Positions 1 to 23,300 of a DNA stretch of 64,000 bases are shown here, one piece after another. The position numbers and the translations under genes are program-made. This DNA is from Cucumis sativus (lineage: Eukaryota > Streptophyta > Magnoliopsida > Cucurbitales > Cucurbitaceae). Positions within the stretch are counted from its first letter, which is position 1. The number at the start of each line of letters is the position of its first letter. The stretch covers positions 22,082,607 through 22,146,606 of the forward strand of contig NC_026656.2 in NCBI RefSeq assembly GCF_000004075.3, given 5' to 3'. The notes beneath the pieces were generated by a model. The model made no database searches, had not been told where the DNA came from, and saw only the letters and a list, made by a program, of their open reading frames with translations.

Positions 1-1085
1 TTGATACCACGCTTGATACATAGTTACATAGTTGATATATCAAATATTTGAATTTAATTTTTGCTAAAAAAATTGGGTAAAGAAAAATATATAGTTTTGT
101 AAAAATGTATATTATTATAATTCAAATGTATATTATTATAATTCAAATTTAAATAATTTACATCTCAAACACAAACTATTATTATCGTGAACTATAATGA
201 CTTTTTCTTGTCTCAAATGTCTACCAAAAAAGTGTCTAGATTTTTTAGCCTTAAAACTAATAAAAATCCATTTATTTACAAAATTGTTGCATTACTTTAT
301 TTATCCGAGTGCCATTAGGCATATTTACTTAATTTAGTTCTTAATATTTTGTCATTTTCACCATTTATATCTATAAATAAGTGCATTAGATCGGACTTGT
401 CTTTTATCATATTTGCAAATCTTGTCATATTTGCAAAATGAAAAAAGTACACGACAAGTTTGCAAATCTTAAACTCAAATTGTCACTAAGCACAATTTTT
501 CAATATTATTTTAGTATATATACTTCACAATTTTTCAATATTATTTTAATACATATACTTCACAATTTGTTCAATTGTAGTTTCTATACTTTGTTTTAAA
601 TGATAAAATTGTTGAAAATATTTAATATTGTAAAATTTAATAGTAATAAATAATATATTATCAAGATATTTTGTTATATTGTAAATATTTTGGTATATTA
701 ATGTTATTGCTACGACTATAAACAATCTCCTCTACTTGTTTATTATAAATATTGTTAAACAATAAAATTATCATTTACCCACTAGCATTTTCACTCTAAA
801 TTTAGAAAACATATTCACATGTTATAAAATGATGATTAATATGTAGTCAGTTTTAATTTTGTTTAAAAATTATTGCAAATGGTAAAACTAGTGAAAAAAA
901 CATATTCATATGTTCTTTTAACATAAACAGACGTGCTACTTTTTTTCTTATTAAGAACTTAATAAAAAGCAAAATAAGTTTAGATGGGTCTGAGTTGTCC
1001 ATTTCTAAAAATATAGTTCACTACATTCGTTCGTTTAAACATTAGTTATAAAAAAACATTGTATATTAGCCTAAAATGGAGTTAC
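1..1085. other. AT-rich intergenic DNA
   Basis: Very AT-rich sequence with many short A/T runs and stops in all frames. I see no gene, RNA or clear element here. Phrases such as short 'ttttcaatattattttagta' blocks recur around 495-560, which suggests old repeat decay. Confidence 0.6.
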
Positions 1086-1100
1086 TGTTGGATCGGTATG

Positions 1101-1178
1101 GCAACCCTAGAGGGGTGAATAGGGTTTAAATAAACTTTGGCAACCCTAGAGGGGTGAATAGGGTTTAAATAAACTTTT
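1101..1178. repeat. 39-bp tandem duplication
   Basis: Two adjacent, almost identical 39-bp units, 1101-1139 and 1140-1178, each starting gcaaccctagaggggtgaat. Only the last base or so differs, so the duplication is recent relative to the surrounding decay. It sits near the left end of the putative LTR. Confidence 0.9.
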
Positions 1179-1432
1179 GAAAGTAAAATCAGCCAATTAG
1201 ATATTTTTTAAATTTAAATAAAGAATTTTGTAAACTTTGTTAAATAACAAGATTGATAAAAATATATGAATGGAAGTATACAATCAAACTCAACCAATAA
1301 GAATATGTAACTAAAATTAAATTAAAAAATAATTAGAAAAGAGTTAGAGAATAAGACCGGTTAAACTCAACCTACATCCACTTTCCTAAGCACCTCCTGG
1401 GATTTTGATTGAAAATCTTCTTTGGACTCTTT

Positions 1433-1516
1433 CCACGGATTTGAGCCGAATCGATTCTGGCTCCTTTTTCGGTTCCACGGATTTGAGCCAAACCGATTCT
1501 GGCTTCTTTTTCGGGT
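1433..1516. repeat. 42-bp tandem duplication
   Basis: Two adjacent 42-bp units, 1433-1474 and 1475-1516, each starting ccacggatttgagcc and differing at a few positions. A short open frame (1405-1614) runs through both and gives a repeated peptide. I regard that frame as chance, because nothing around it supports a gene. Confidence 0.85.
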
Positions 1517-2350
1517 TCAAGAGTAAACTCGATCCTTTCGACGGGTTAGGATCCAACCGTTACAATATGTTGAAGTTTTTAAATCACACAAAAGAAAACT
1601 CTCTAAAAGAGTGAGTATACAATTTGAAGCTCACAAATTTAATCCTCACAATACAATAAGAAGCTCTCAAGAATAAGATGAAAAGAATAAAAATTGGAAG
1701 CTTTAGAGAGAATAACAATGTTGACTTTTTGCTTGAGCATCGTAAAGATTTAATGATCTTTTCTTTTAAAATTTGGGAAAAGTGAAGTATTTAAAAAGAG
1801 ATGAAAGATAAATTCAAAATCATTTTGGATCATTAGATATAAGTAAAAGAAAAATGAATGGTTGAAATTCAAACTTTATTAGCCGTTAGACACAATACAA
1901 ATAATAATATAATAATATGTCTTTTCAAAATATTTTGTTTAAAAAAAAACCAATAAAACAACTTCACCATTTTTTAAAAAAACTAGCCGTTAAACACAAG
2001 GAAATAATAATAATATTAAAGTCATTTTCTTTTTAAATTCATTTTCTTTATAAAAGCCAATAAAACATAACAAAAAGCTACATTGCTCCAACGGGCGTTT
2101 GTCTAATTGGTTCAAATTGAATATTTGGTCGCCACGTCGGTATTTTTCTTTTTTAGCAATATTTTCTTCATTTGAACTTCGATTTGGGTGATTCAAGAGG
2201 CGTTAGAATCATTTTTCCAAGCTCTACGATATGGTCTATTCAAATTAATAAAATCGTCAATAAAAAAAATCAGATTTGTTATCATCAAAACATAAATTAA
2301 TTGAATAATTAAAATAAATTAATTTGAGATTAAGGGCAAAAAAGCCAACA

Positions 2351-2819
2351 GTTGCCGACTATAGTGTAAAAACAATTAATTTATGTTCAATATGTTTGAT
2401 GTTGAAAAAAAAATACATGTTCACCCAAGTGAAATTGAAAAAAATGTTATAGTTAATGAAAGTATAGTATAAATTATATATATATATATATTATATAGTA
2501 TAAGATATATACTATGCTAAGTTCTATCTGAATAGACAGACTCAAAGAAGAAATATATTTGCTTACTAATAGACTGAAAAGCATGGAGAGAGGAACTCTA
2601 CCTTCAAAGATAATGAGATCTATGTTCAAAACGAGATTTGAATACGTCGAGCAAAGGAAGAAAAAAGTAGAGTTGAAAACCTAAAAATTAAGGGAACGAT
2701 TACACGCAGATATTTTGAAAAAAGAGATAGTTTCACCTTTTCGTTTTCGATCCATAGACGATTTTCTAATGGATTTTTAAATTTGCCACTTTTATAACAG
2801 GAATTTATTTTGTTATATG
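2351..2819. other. AT-rich intergenic DNA with TA microsatellite
   Basis: No gene seen. A (TA)n run lies at about 2474-2492. The stretch separates the putative LTR from the TIR-NBS remnant. Confidence 0.6.
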
Positions 2820-4036
2820 CATTAAATTAATTAAGAAAGACTTACAGTATTTCTGAAACATGTGCTTTTCAGATCTCTTGAATGAAGGCATGCATCCAGA
2901 GTTCAAAATTGCTTCTAAGAAATATGACACTTGATGATGCTGAGTACAGAAATGGCACCATGCTTGACACTGCCGCAAGCATTCCATATTGAGGTAGCAT
3001 ATTTAGCATTCTCTCCCTTGCTTCAAAGCTTAGTTTTACTACTCTCTCAAACATTTTAATGCACTTTCCACGTTTTTTCGGAACCTAAAACCTTGAGAGC
3101 TAAAGTGAAGCAAAGCTTCCACATCAGTACTCAATTGCTCTTTTGCCACCTTATTAGTAAGAAGTTGTCTATTTCTAGTCCTTATGATGGTTCTACTTCC
3201 TACTCCGAACTGAATGCGTTCTCCTACTAAATTCTCTAATTGTTCTATGTAATCAATATCACCAAGAACAATAAGCAACCCCTTCCTTCCACATTGCCTA
3301 TCTTTGAAGATTCTCTTCCTGCATAACTTGAGATATAGAAGCTTCTTTTGTAAATCTGGTAGTTTATGTCCTTTATTTTTACCAGAATTTTCTCTTTCGT
3401 TCTCAAGAAGGGGATAACCATCAAATTTACTTGTAAAGAAAACAGCACTAATAATTTTAAACATTTTTAACTAAATCAAACACTTCCAAAAACTTGAAAC
3501 CAAACATCAAAATACAATATACTGTAAGAAGTAAACATAATTAAATGATTTGACCTACCTTCTCAAAGTAATAATAACGGTGATGATGATGATTTTGACC
3601 TAAAATCACTCACAAAATGGGCCTTCCAGTTAGTTTGAAATCGTCGACATAAATATAATTTAGTTTGCAAAGTAATAATGGGGAGTGACAAAACAAAATA
3701 TGAAAAGGAAGTTTGAAGATTACCAGTCTGTGTGGAAACCACACCAGATGAATTAGCAATTTCTGTGAGATCGTCCCTCCATCTTTGGAATTCATCTTGT
3801 TGGAGAGTTCTTTGATTTTCTGTGCTTTCGGACATCTGATGGACCTACATGGTAGAAAAGCGGCAAGACGAACGTCCGGTCACTATTCATGTTTTTACAT
3901 CCAACAATCTTCCAAACGCCATTTCGAAGGTTCAGTTCTTAGAGAAAACGAGGACGTAAACAGAAGATCGTTGTATAGCTTGAAGAAGAGCAGGAGAAAA
4001 AGGAAGTTGCGATTCCTTTGCGTTTGAATGCAGCCT
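2820..4036 (-). pseudogene. Broken TIR-NBS(-LRR) disease-resistance gene remnant
   Basis: Read on the minus strand, about 4036-3840 gives TIR-like pieces: a KRKGIAT piece, then (other frame) LQAIQRSSVYVLVFSKN, then VLPLFYHVGPSDVRKH, the conserved TIR strand before the alpha-E region. A frame change near 3840 is needed to continue into FQRWRDDLTEIANSSG, the usual TIR-to-NBS linker, which ends at a plausible GT donor near 3724. From 3464 to about 3060 an open stretch matches NB-ARC: LLIVLGDID (kinase-2, with Gly in place of the usual second Asp), EQLENLVGER, GVGSRTIIRTR (RNBS-B) and RQLLTN. The P-loop segment is missing. The leucine-rich repeats are not recognisable; a short open stretch at 2869-3054 is unassigned. 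Several frameshifts and missing parts mean it is not functional. Domain similarity is strong; exact limits are approximate. Confidence 0.8.
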
Positions 4037-5163
4037 AAAGATGGCTAACAAAATTACTTCAATATCATTATGTATGAATCCCACTTAACAAGGATGTGAT
4101 CTCAAGACAAAAGGATGAACTAAAGAAAATCAAAGATCTACCAACCGAAGAAGGGGAAGATATCAACGAAAAGCTATATAACTAGCGGGAGATCATTGCG
4201 ATTCGATTTGAACATTGAAAAGTTATACTAATGATAACTTTTGTATTATTGATAAATAAATAAAATTAAATGGCATAGTCAACACAAAATATAAATATTG
4301 GGAAAATGGCAAAATCTGCCTTTGATTTGATTTGCTTTGTTAAATATGGATGGTTTGTTATTGTTATTATATTAAAAATGACAAAATAATTTGCTTATAT
4401 AAAGAATTGAAACAAATTCTTAAGGAATTATCTCTTACCATATCCCATCCAAATCCTATTTTTTCCTATCACTCAAAGTTAGTATAGCTATATATCTTTT
4501 TATATCGTTGTATTGGCTTAATGTTATAATCTAGAAGGTAGGGAGAATCATAAGCAACCAAACCAACATGTTTAACATATAGCAATCACTACGAATATCT
4601 TTGAAGAAGAGGTAAATTTACCTAAAAACAAAATCAGAAAAGGGGAATTGGGCAGAGCATTTGAATTTAAACCCTCGAAAAGATTTACCAGTCTCCTCTT
4701 CTTCTTTTTTTAAATGAAAAGTATACAATTGTTACAATGCCATCAAAGGAGAGTATATGTTTGAGATTGGGATCACTATCACCACAAGACAAATACATTA
4801 GTGTCCAAAAATGGGTGCAAACAATAAAGAAGGAAAACAAAATCTCAAGACGTGAATATTATGAATGTGAAGGAATAAGAATATATTGGGAGATTTCAAG
4901 GATACTTTCTTGAGTCGAATATCGTAACATGGGGCAAGGTCGACCTCTGGAAGCTAATATGGAGCTTTGATTTCTATGTACACCCCTAATCTTCTTTCCA
5001 GATTCCAAAGGGAAGTCTACTGGTCACGGACTCACCCCGGTATCGGACTAGTAGAAACATATGAATGTAAGAAGATTGGAGTACCCAAACTCTGGCGTGC
5101 CACCCGACAAAAAAAATATTGATGAAGATAAGCAAAATGTCAAATTGTATAAACTCAGTCCAG
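4037..5163. other. 3' flank of DRP2; no gene seen
   Basis: This lies between the resistance-gene remnant and the DRP2 stop codon, and must hold the DRP2 3' UTR. A short plus-strand open frame at 5061-5429 runs antisense through the last DRP2 exon and is a shadow of it. Nothing else is recognisable. Confidence 0.6.
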
Positions 5164-17110
<11,947 letters not shown>

Positions 17111-17400
17111 TGATTGTAGGATGAGGAAGAAGGTGATAACAGAGTTGGATCTAACTCAGAGATGGATCGGTGCAAGGGAAAAGCGGTGATGAGATAGATC
17201 TCTGAATAGGAATCGATTCGGGAGAAGAGAGAAGTAGAAGAAGAAAAATGAGGATATTGTTGTGTTGGTAATGCTTATTTCCTTCCCTTGCTGGAATGGC
17301 AACAATGTCAGGCAAAAACGAACAGCTTTCCGTCTTCCTTATTTTTGTAATTCTAAAAATAATTTGATGGAGGCTGGAGGAGGTGTTCACTCAGTTTTCC
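17111..17400 (-). promoter_or_regulatory. DRP2 5' leader and proximal promoter region
   Basis: Immediately upstream of the DRP2 start codon. On the minus strand it is rich in CT/TTC tracts, as many plant 5' leaders are. I cannot fix the transcription start or a convincing TATA box from sequence alone. Confidence 0.35.
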
Positions 17401-17739
17401 CTCGTTCTTATTATCGTTCATTTAATTTTATATTATTATACGAAAATGACAACATATCTCACCTCTTTAATCAAATCATACCTTTAATTTTAATTTAATT
17501 ATTCAAATATCAAATATGACTCTGCGGGGGAAGAAATTGAACCTCAGATCTATTTTCTTTTTTGCTTAGTTGTATATATAAATATCAAAGTGTGGATTTC
17601 AACTTCACTAATTGGACTTTTTTTTAACAATTATTATAACTTATATTATTTTATTTTTTATGTAAAACAATAAAAATATATCCTAAATAAATTTTTCGAC
17701 TGTGTTTAAGTTTTATTTAGAGAAATTGCATCCGATCAT

Positions 17740-17915
17740 ATCAAAAAAAAGTTTAGAAAAAAAATTCGTTCATAGTACATTTTTTCTATATATTGCAAAT
17801 ATGATAAGTAATTTGATATATCATAAGGATATCCGTTTTTAAATTTGTTACTTTTGCAATTTAGAAAATTTAGTCGCATGAGTCTTATTATTATAAAAAA
17901 TATATTTTTGCAAAT
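17740..17915. repeat. Dispersed repeat copy related to 46995-47175
   Basis: Shares a run of phrases in the same order with 46995-47175: 'gataagtaatttgatatatcata', then 'ttttaaatttgttac' and 'tttgcaatttagaaaat'. Differences are small indels and substitutions. The element type is unknown. Confidence 0.7.
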
Positions 17916-19260
17916 GTCCTTTTTATTTATATTTTGCATTATTTTTATTTTTTATTAGTAAAATTTTAAAAATAGTAGATTTTACAAAAAAAAAAATCAA
18001 AAATTTCATCACCGATAGTTATTGATATGTTATAGTGATAAGATCCAAAATTTTGTATAGTTTGTAAATATTTTAATTTATTTTGCTATTTTTAAAAATG
18101 CCTTTTTATTTTTATTTGTGAAAAAATCTAGTAGATAGCTAAAAATTGAAATTATTTACCAAATACATGGAAAAAAAACTCAAATAAATTAAAATTGTTA
18201 TATGTTGTAAGTTGTTTTATTTTATTTTATATTTGAAAATGTTTCAATAATAAATCCAAACCTTTGTATTTATTTATTTAAAATCAATACTTAAAGATAC
18301 AGTATTAACAAATTTAATGCAAATGTGTGTGTATATAGGAGATGGAAATTTTCACCATTTATTTAATATTAGCTGAGTGTTTTTTAAATTTACTAAATTT
18401 ATGAGAACAAAAATCGAGATTTGAATTCTTAAATAAATACAAATTCCATAATGATAATGAACCTTTTATTTGAAATGGTATTTGTTGTTTACTTTAAATT
18501 ATTTGAGTATCTTTTTTCTGGGAGAAAGTTTAAGACGTACATGACTTAAAAGAATATTTTGAGAAAATAAATAATTTTGTCCTAAATAGTTCTTTATTAT
18601 TCCAGATTTTGATTTCTTTTCCTTACACTTTTGTCTTTTCTCTCTGATTCAAAATAATTGTTTAACTTTAAAGAAAATATTTAAATATGTTATAAAAAAA
18701 TTACTAATTTAAATCAAAATATATTAAAATTTATAACGAGGTTGGTTAATATTTATTATTAATAATATTTTAAAAATGTATTGTGATAAGGATGATTTTT
18801 ATTGTTATATTTTGTACCAAGTTTTTATCCTTTTCTCTTAAACATGATTACTTGAAGTCTAAGTTTATAATTCATTCCCAGTAATCATTTTATTGTTTTG
18901 TTGAGGTTATATTTAAAAATATCGACCCATCATGTAATTTTAATTGCAAGTGAGAGAATGATCAATTCGATTATGTTTGATTATCGTTTGAGGCCATCGT
19001 TTACTCTTTGAGATAATTACCATATTTTAGTTAATAATTATGAATATAAAACGACTTTTAGGGTAAACATCTATGTTTTATTATGCTTTATGATAAAATG
19101 TAATAATATGATTTTCTTTTGTTATCATATTAGTTTGTAATAAACACGACTAAATAGCAATTCTCTTTACATTTGAGTGTAATGTCATTGCAATTTAATA
19201 GATGAATGAAAATCATTCACGACTCTAGCAAATTCGATCACATGTTAACATACATGTGTT

Positions 19261-19323
19261 GGAGTAGGAATCAACTTTTAGATGGTGGGAAAATTTGTAT
19301 GTCTAAAAGTTGACTTATACTCC
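19261..19323. repeat. Foldback: 22-bp imperfect inverted repeat, 19-nt loop
   Basis: The left arm 19261-19282 and right arm 19302-19323 are inverse complements at 19 of 22 positions, including a perfect 12-bp core (tcaacttttaga / tctaaaagttga). It could be a miniature foldback element, the end of a larger inverted-repeat element, or a transcribed hairpin. Nothing else here decides between these. Confidence 0.8.
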
Positions 19324-20321
19324 AAGCATTTATCAAAACGAATTGGACAAGTTGCCATATGTAGTATATGTGAGCATATTAGGTTGAGCAATCCAATTGG
19401 TTCATCTCGTTTCTCTTCGGCACCTTTCAAAACGAGAGAGTTAAGTTGGCCTCGATCTCAACCTTCGAGAGCAAAACGAGATAGTTGGGTTAATCAGTCT
19501 AGTTACTTTACAATGTTGATTGAAAATGATTGTAAATAGAAGAAATAGTAAAATATTTTTTTTAAAATTAACTTCTTTCAAAAAGTAAAATAAACTAAAA
19601 GGCATAGAAATTATAGAAAAAATTTAAACTATATAAATTATAGAAATTGATAAAATTTTATAACTGTCTATTGTCTATCAATGACACTCATAGAAAGACA
19701 TCAATATCTATTATCAAATTTTGTTGTATTTTATAAATATTTTGACAAATTTATTAATTTTATTTATAATTTATTTTTTAAAATAGAAAAATTGATAAAT
19801 TATTTACCTTTCATCAAACAAAATTTATTAGGTAAATATTTTGTTAAATGATATAATTTTTAACTATTTAAGAAAATGTATTTTTGTAAATAGAAACATA
19901 AATTAAAATATTTGTAGAATGACTATTACAATTGGTTAAAGTTGGTAAATATTTTGTAAAATCTAATGTATTTTTTAATTTCTCTAACAAAAATTTAGTT
20001 GATTTTGACATTTTAAAGAACGTGTTTGGAATTTATTGTAAATCTATTGATAAATAAAAAGAGAGAAAAAGAATCACTGTTTAGGTATATCTCATCACCG
20101 TTCCAGAACTATACCATCTCCGGAACTCATTAGAAAGGCTAAAGAACCTGGACGAAACCTTTGCACTGCACTTGCTTCCCCTCTCCTAAAGTAACATTGA
20201 CGTCTCCTTCTCCCACAATCATCCCATCGCTCACGTCTACGGCCACGCTCCTCTCTCCCCCGCTGCGTTCATCACTCTCCATCGTCCTCCAGCTCCAGCG
20301 AGTAAACGATTTAGGAACAAT

Positions 20322-23300
20322 ATGTTCAAGAAGGCGTCAGAGGCGAAGTTGCAGCAGAGATTATCTGGTGCAGACAGGAAGAAACTGAAGAGGACTGTTA
20401 AAGAAAGGTTCCCTGCAGCTTCCGATGCCGATATTGATCTCTTGCTTCCTCCCAAGGTATTGCTATTTTCCAATCAATTTTGTCTGTCCCAATTTAACAA
20501 TGGCAACAGCTTTCCAGATTACGTTGAGACTTTTTTTTTTTAATCGTTTTTTGTTTAAGTTACCGCTGAACATCACTTGTGTATAAGATCAATCCTGCAC
20601 TCTAATTCTTATCTACCTGAAAAAAAGTTGTCTTGGTACTAGCATTGCGATGAACCTTGCGTGGGTAGCTACCAAACTAAACATAATTTTTTCATGCCTT
20701 CAATATTTACTCATTTCGTGGAGGAGAAGAATTTGTCACTAGATAGCTCAATTTTAAAGAAATGGCAGCAATTGAGTAAAAGAGTGAAGAGGACCTTTGG
20801 GAGATTATGGTCTTCTTGGCTTATTGGTATATTTTGTCAAATCTCCTTTGCAAGTATTATATTTATTCCATCACTGCCAACCATAGAGTTCACTTTTGTT
20901 TTCTTTAGTAATCATCATCTACCCCTGTACTTCATTCTATAAATCCTAAATTAATATGTTTTAGGTCGAGTTTTCTGTTGCCAAGTTCCAAAATCGCGTT
21001 CACATATATAGCGTTGAAGGAGGCTTTCCAATGTTTTTCGACGTTGATGGGAGAGGAAATGAAATATTCCCCACAGGTATTTGATCCTAAGAATCTATTA
21101 AAAATTTCACCACTGCGATTAGTTATTGTGAGGGTTCCTAAAGCTTTCCTTTGCAGAATTTTAGTTATTTTTGGATTGAACGATTGTCTTTCAGTCTTAT
21201 TGGTTTTAGTAACATTCTCAATTCCATTGTAGTTTTTGCACTCTGGATGGTACCGGAATTGTTGCCTGCCTTTTTTTTGAAGGGGGGTGAAGTCTCTCGC
21301 TTTGTGATTGGAGGAGCAGACTTGATGTTCCCTGGTATTCACGTTCCTGCTGAAGGTCTTCCTTCATTTTTATCTGGGGAACCATGGGCTGTGAAAGTCC
21401 CCGGCAATGCATCTCCTATTGCTGTAAGTTCCACTGAAATTTGATCTTATGTTGCAATTTAAATTTGGCTGTGAAGACAAGTTAGCACTCTATTCAACCT
21501 GAAGGTCTCATGCAGGTTGGTGTTACCACCATGAGTAGCACCGAAGCACTAAAAGCAGGTTTACGTGGAAAGGCTCTGAGAATTCTACACTACTACAGGG
21601 ATACCCTTTGGTGAGATTGATCAAATTGGTTTAGAAACAGAGTGATCAATTATCGATGTGTGACACGATTTTCTCTCTTGAATTTATTTTTCAGGGGATC
21701 GGTAGAGGGTCATTATGTGCCCAATGCAGGATTTTTGGAAGATGCTGTATATGGAGATCCTGCTTTGGCATCATCTTCACAAATTGATGACTCTTATGAA
21801 GATACTGAAACTGGTGATGCTACAAATTATGGACAGAATGACAGCGGCAATAAGGAAGTTGGGGGATCTGTTGATGAAACTACAACCGATGTTCTTGATG
21901 AGCCTGGCGTTGTTCCAACAGCACAGACAGATTCAACAACTGATGAAATCGTTTCTGGCGTGAATGATTTGAAGGTTGTAAATGATATTTCCACTGAGGA
22001 ACCAAATGTGCAGCATACTCTATCAGCTGAGGACGTGGACAAGCTTCTGGATAAATGTCTTCTTCAAGCCCTGCACATAACAGTGAAAGACAAAGATTTT
22101 CCACTTCCTGGAAGCACGCTATGGTAAGAAATTCTGACCTGTCATAAAATTCTGACATAGGAGGGCTTTGTGTTGCTTCCCTCTGAAGGCTTAAGTTTTT
22201 AATATATTCCATGTAGTTTAATCATATGGAATATTTGATACAAATTGACAATTCTTTCACGTTCTAAGTGTTATTCTAAATTTATGTAGTCTAGGGTAGT
22301 AGTCTAGGGAATCAAACATCCATCGTTACCAGTGTTGGATTCATATCGTAGCTCGCAGCACTAGGAACATCTGTGTTTCTGACTGATTCTTCTTCTTGGC
22401 TGTCGGCCCTTTAGTATATCTTTTATGAAATTTGACTTTTTTTAAACTATCTGTGGAAGAACTAATCTTTTATATTAAAAGAACTGTACTGACATAGAAG
22501 TAAGACAGACCACAATACTGGAAAAGTGGAAAAGAAATCATATAATACAACTTGAAAACCAAATCTAGAGGTGGTGTGTGTGGGAGAAAAAAGGGGGGTG
22601 GGCAGAGGGTGGAACATCCTCAAAATGTCTGTTGATTGATAGAAAAGCTCTTGACTTGAATGCTTACTATTGTGAATTTGAAGACCCATTGTTTAATTTT
22701 CTAGCAGATAACTATATTTCATTCACTTTTTGCCTGATGTAGGTCAAATCATGTATTGCCTTGTCGGCCTCCTGGGATGATGCTAGACATCAAGAAATCT
22801 TCCTACAAGAAATTGTCTAAGTGGTTGCAAGCTAAATCCTCTGCTGGACTGGTAATGCTACTTTTATTCAGCTTCTTAGTTTCAAAATGAACTGCTGACT
22901 TTGTATCAAACTTAAAACCTCATAGTCATGACCAAGCAAGACGGAATAAAACCACGCATAGTTCATCTTTATGCTTTGCTAGTTGATTTTTTAGAACAAG
23001 CAATGTCGTCTTCTTTGTCTTTGCCTTTTTAGTAAGAAATGGGTAGGTATATAAATTGATATTAGTGTAAAAATCAGGCGTATTGTATATAGATTGAAAA
23101 ATAGGCATGAAGTTCAATTTATAATTCAGTTATTTTTATGATAGGGTTCAAATCTTAGTGACCACGTACATAAGGAGGCTTGTTCATGTGCTTCTTAATG
23201 ATAAATGTTAGTATAGACAACAACCACCATTGCAATGAAAATTCCTATTTCTTGATTTTATTCATCATGGAGGCAAAATATAACTAACCAAATTCGAGTA

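Larger units (their letters stand above)
1086..2350. mobile_element. Probable solo LTR of an LTR retrotransposon
   Basis: The segment begins TGTTGG and ends CCAACA, the short inverted TG...CA ends typical of a long terminal repeat. It is flanked by GTTAC on the left (1081-1085) and GTTGC on the right (2351-2355), a 5-bp target duplication with one mismatch. There is no coding domain and no second LTR nearby, which fits a solo LTR left by recombination between two LTRs. Two internal tandem duplications (1101-1178 and 1433-1516) lie inside it. The opening 'ggatcggtatggcaaccctag' region resembles a widespread plant repeat start, but I cannot search for it. The ends and flanks are read directly; solo-LTR status is inference. 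Confidence 0.6.
17401..20321. other. Divergent intergenic region between DRP2 and eIF2D
   Basis: AT-rich, with stops in all frames, lying between the divergently transcribed DRP2 and eIF2D genes. It contains dispersed-repeat copies (17740-17915, about 18000-18110, about 19660-19750) and a foldback (19261-19323). The last 250 bases before 20322 are GC-richer, with CT-rich patches that fit the eIF2D 5' leader. A short open frame at 19282-19539 has no family resemblance I can recognise. Confidence 0.6.

Noticed and set aside
1405-1614. 69-aa open frame with a repeated peptide
   Set aside because: The repetition comes from a 42-bp tandem duplication inside a putative LTR, not from a protein repeat family.
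19282-19539. 85-aa plus-strand open frame
   Set aside because: No recognisable motif, it begins inside a foldback and is surrounded by intergenic DNA.
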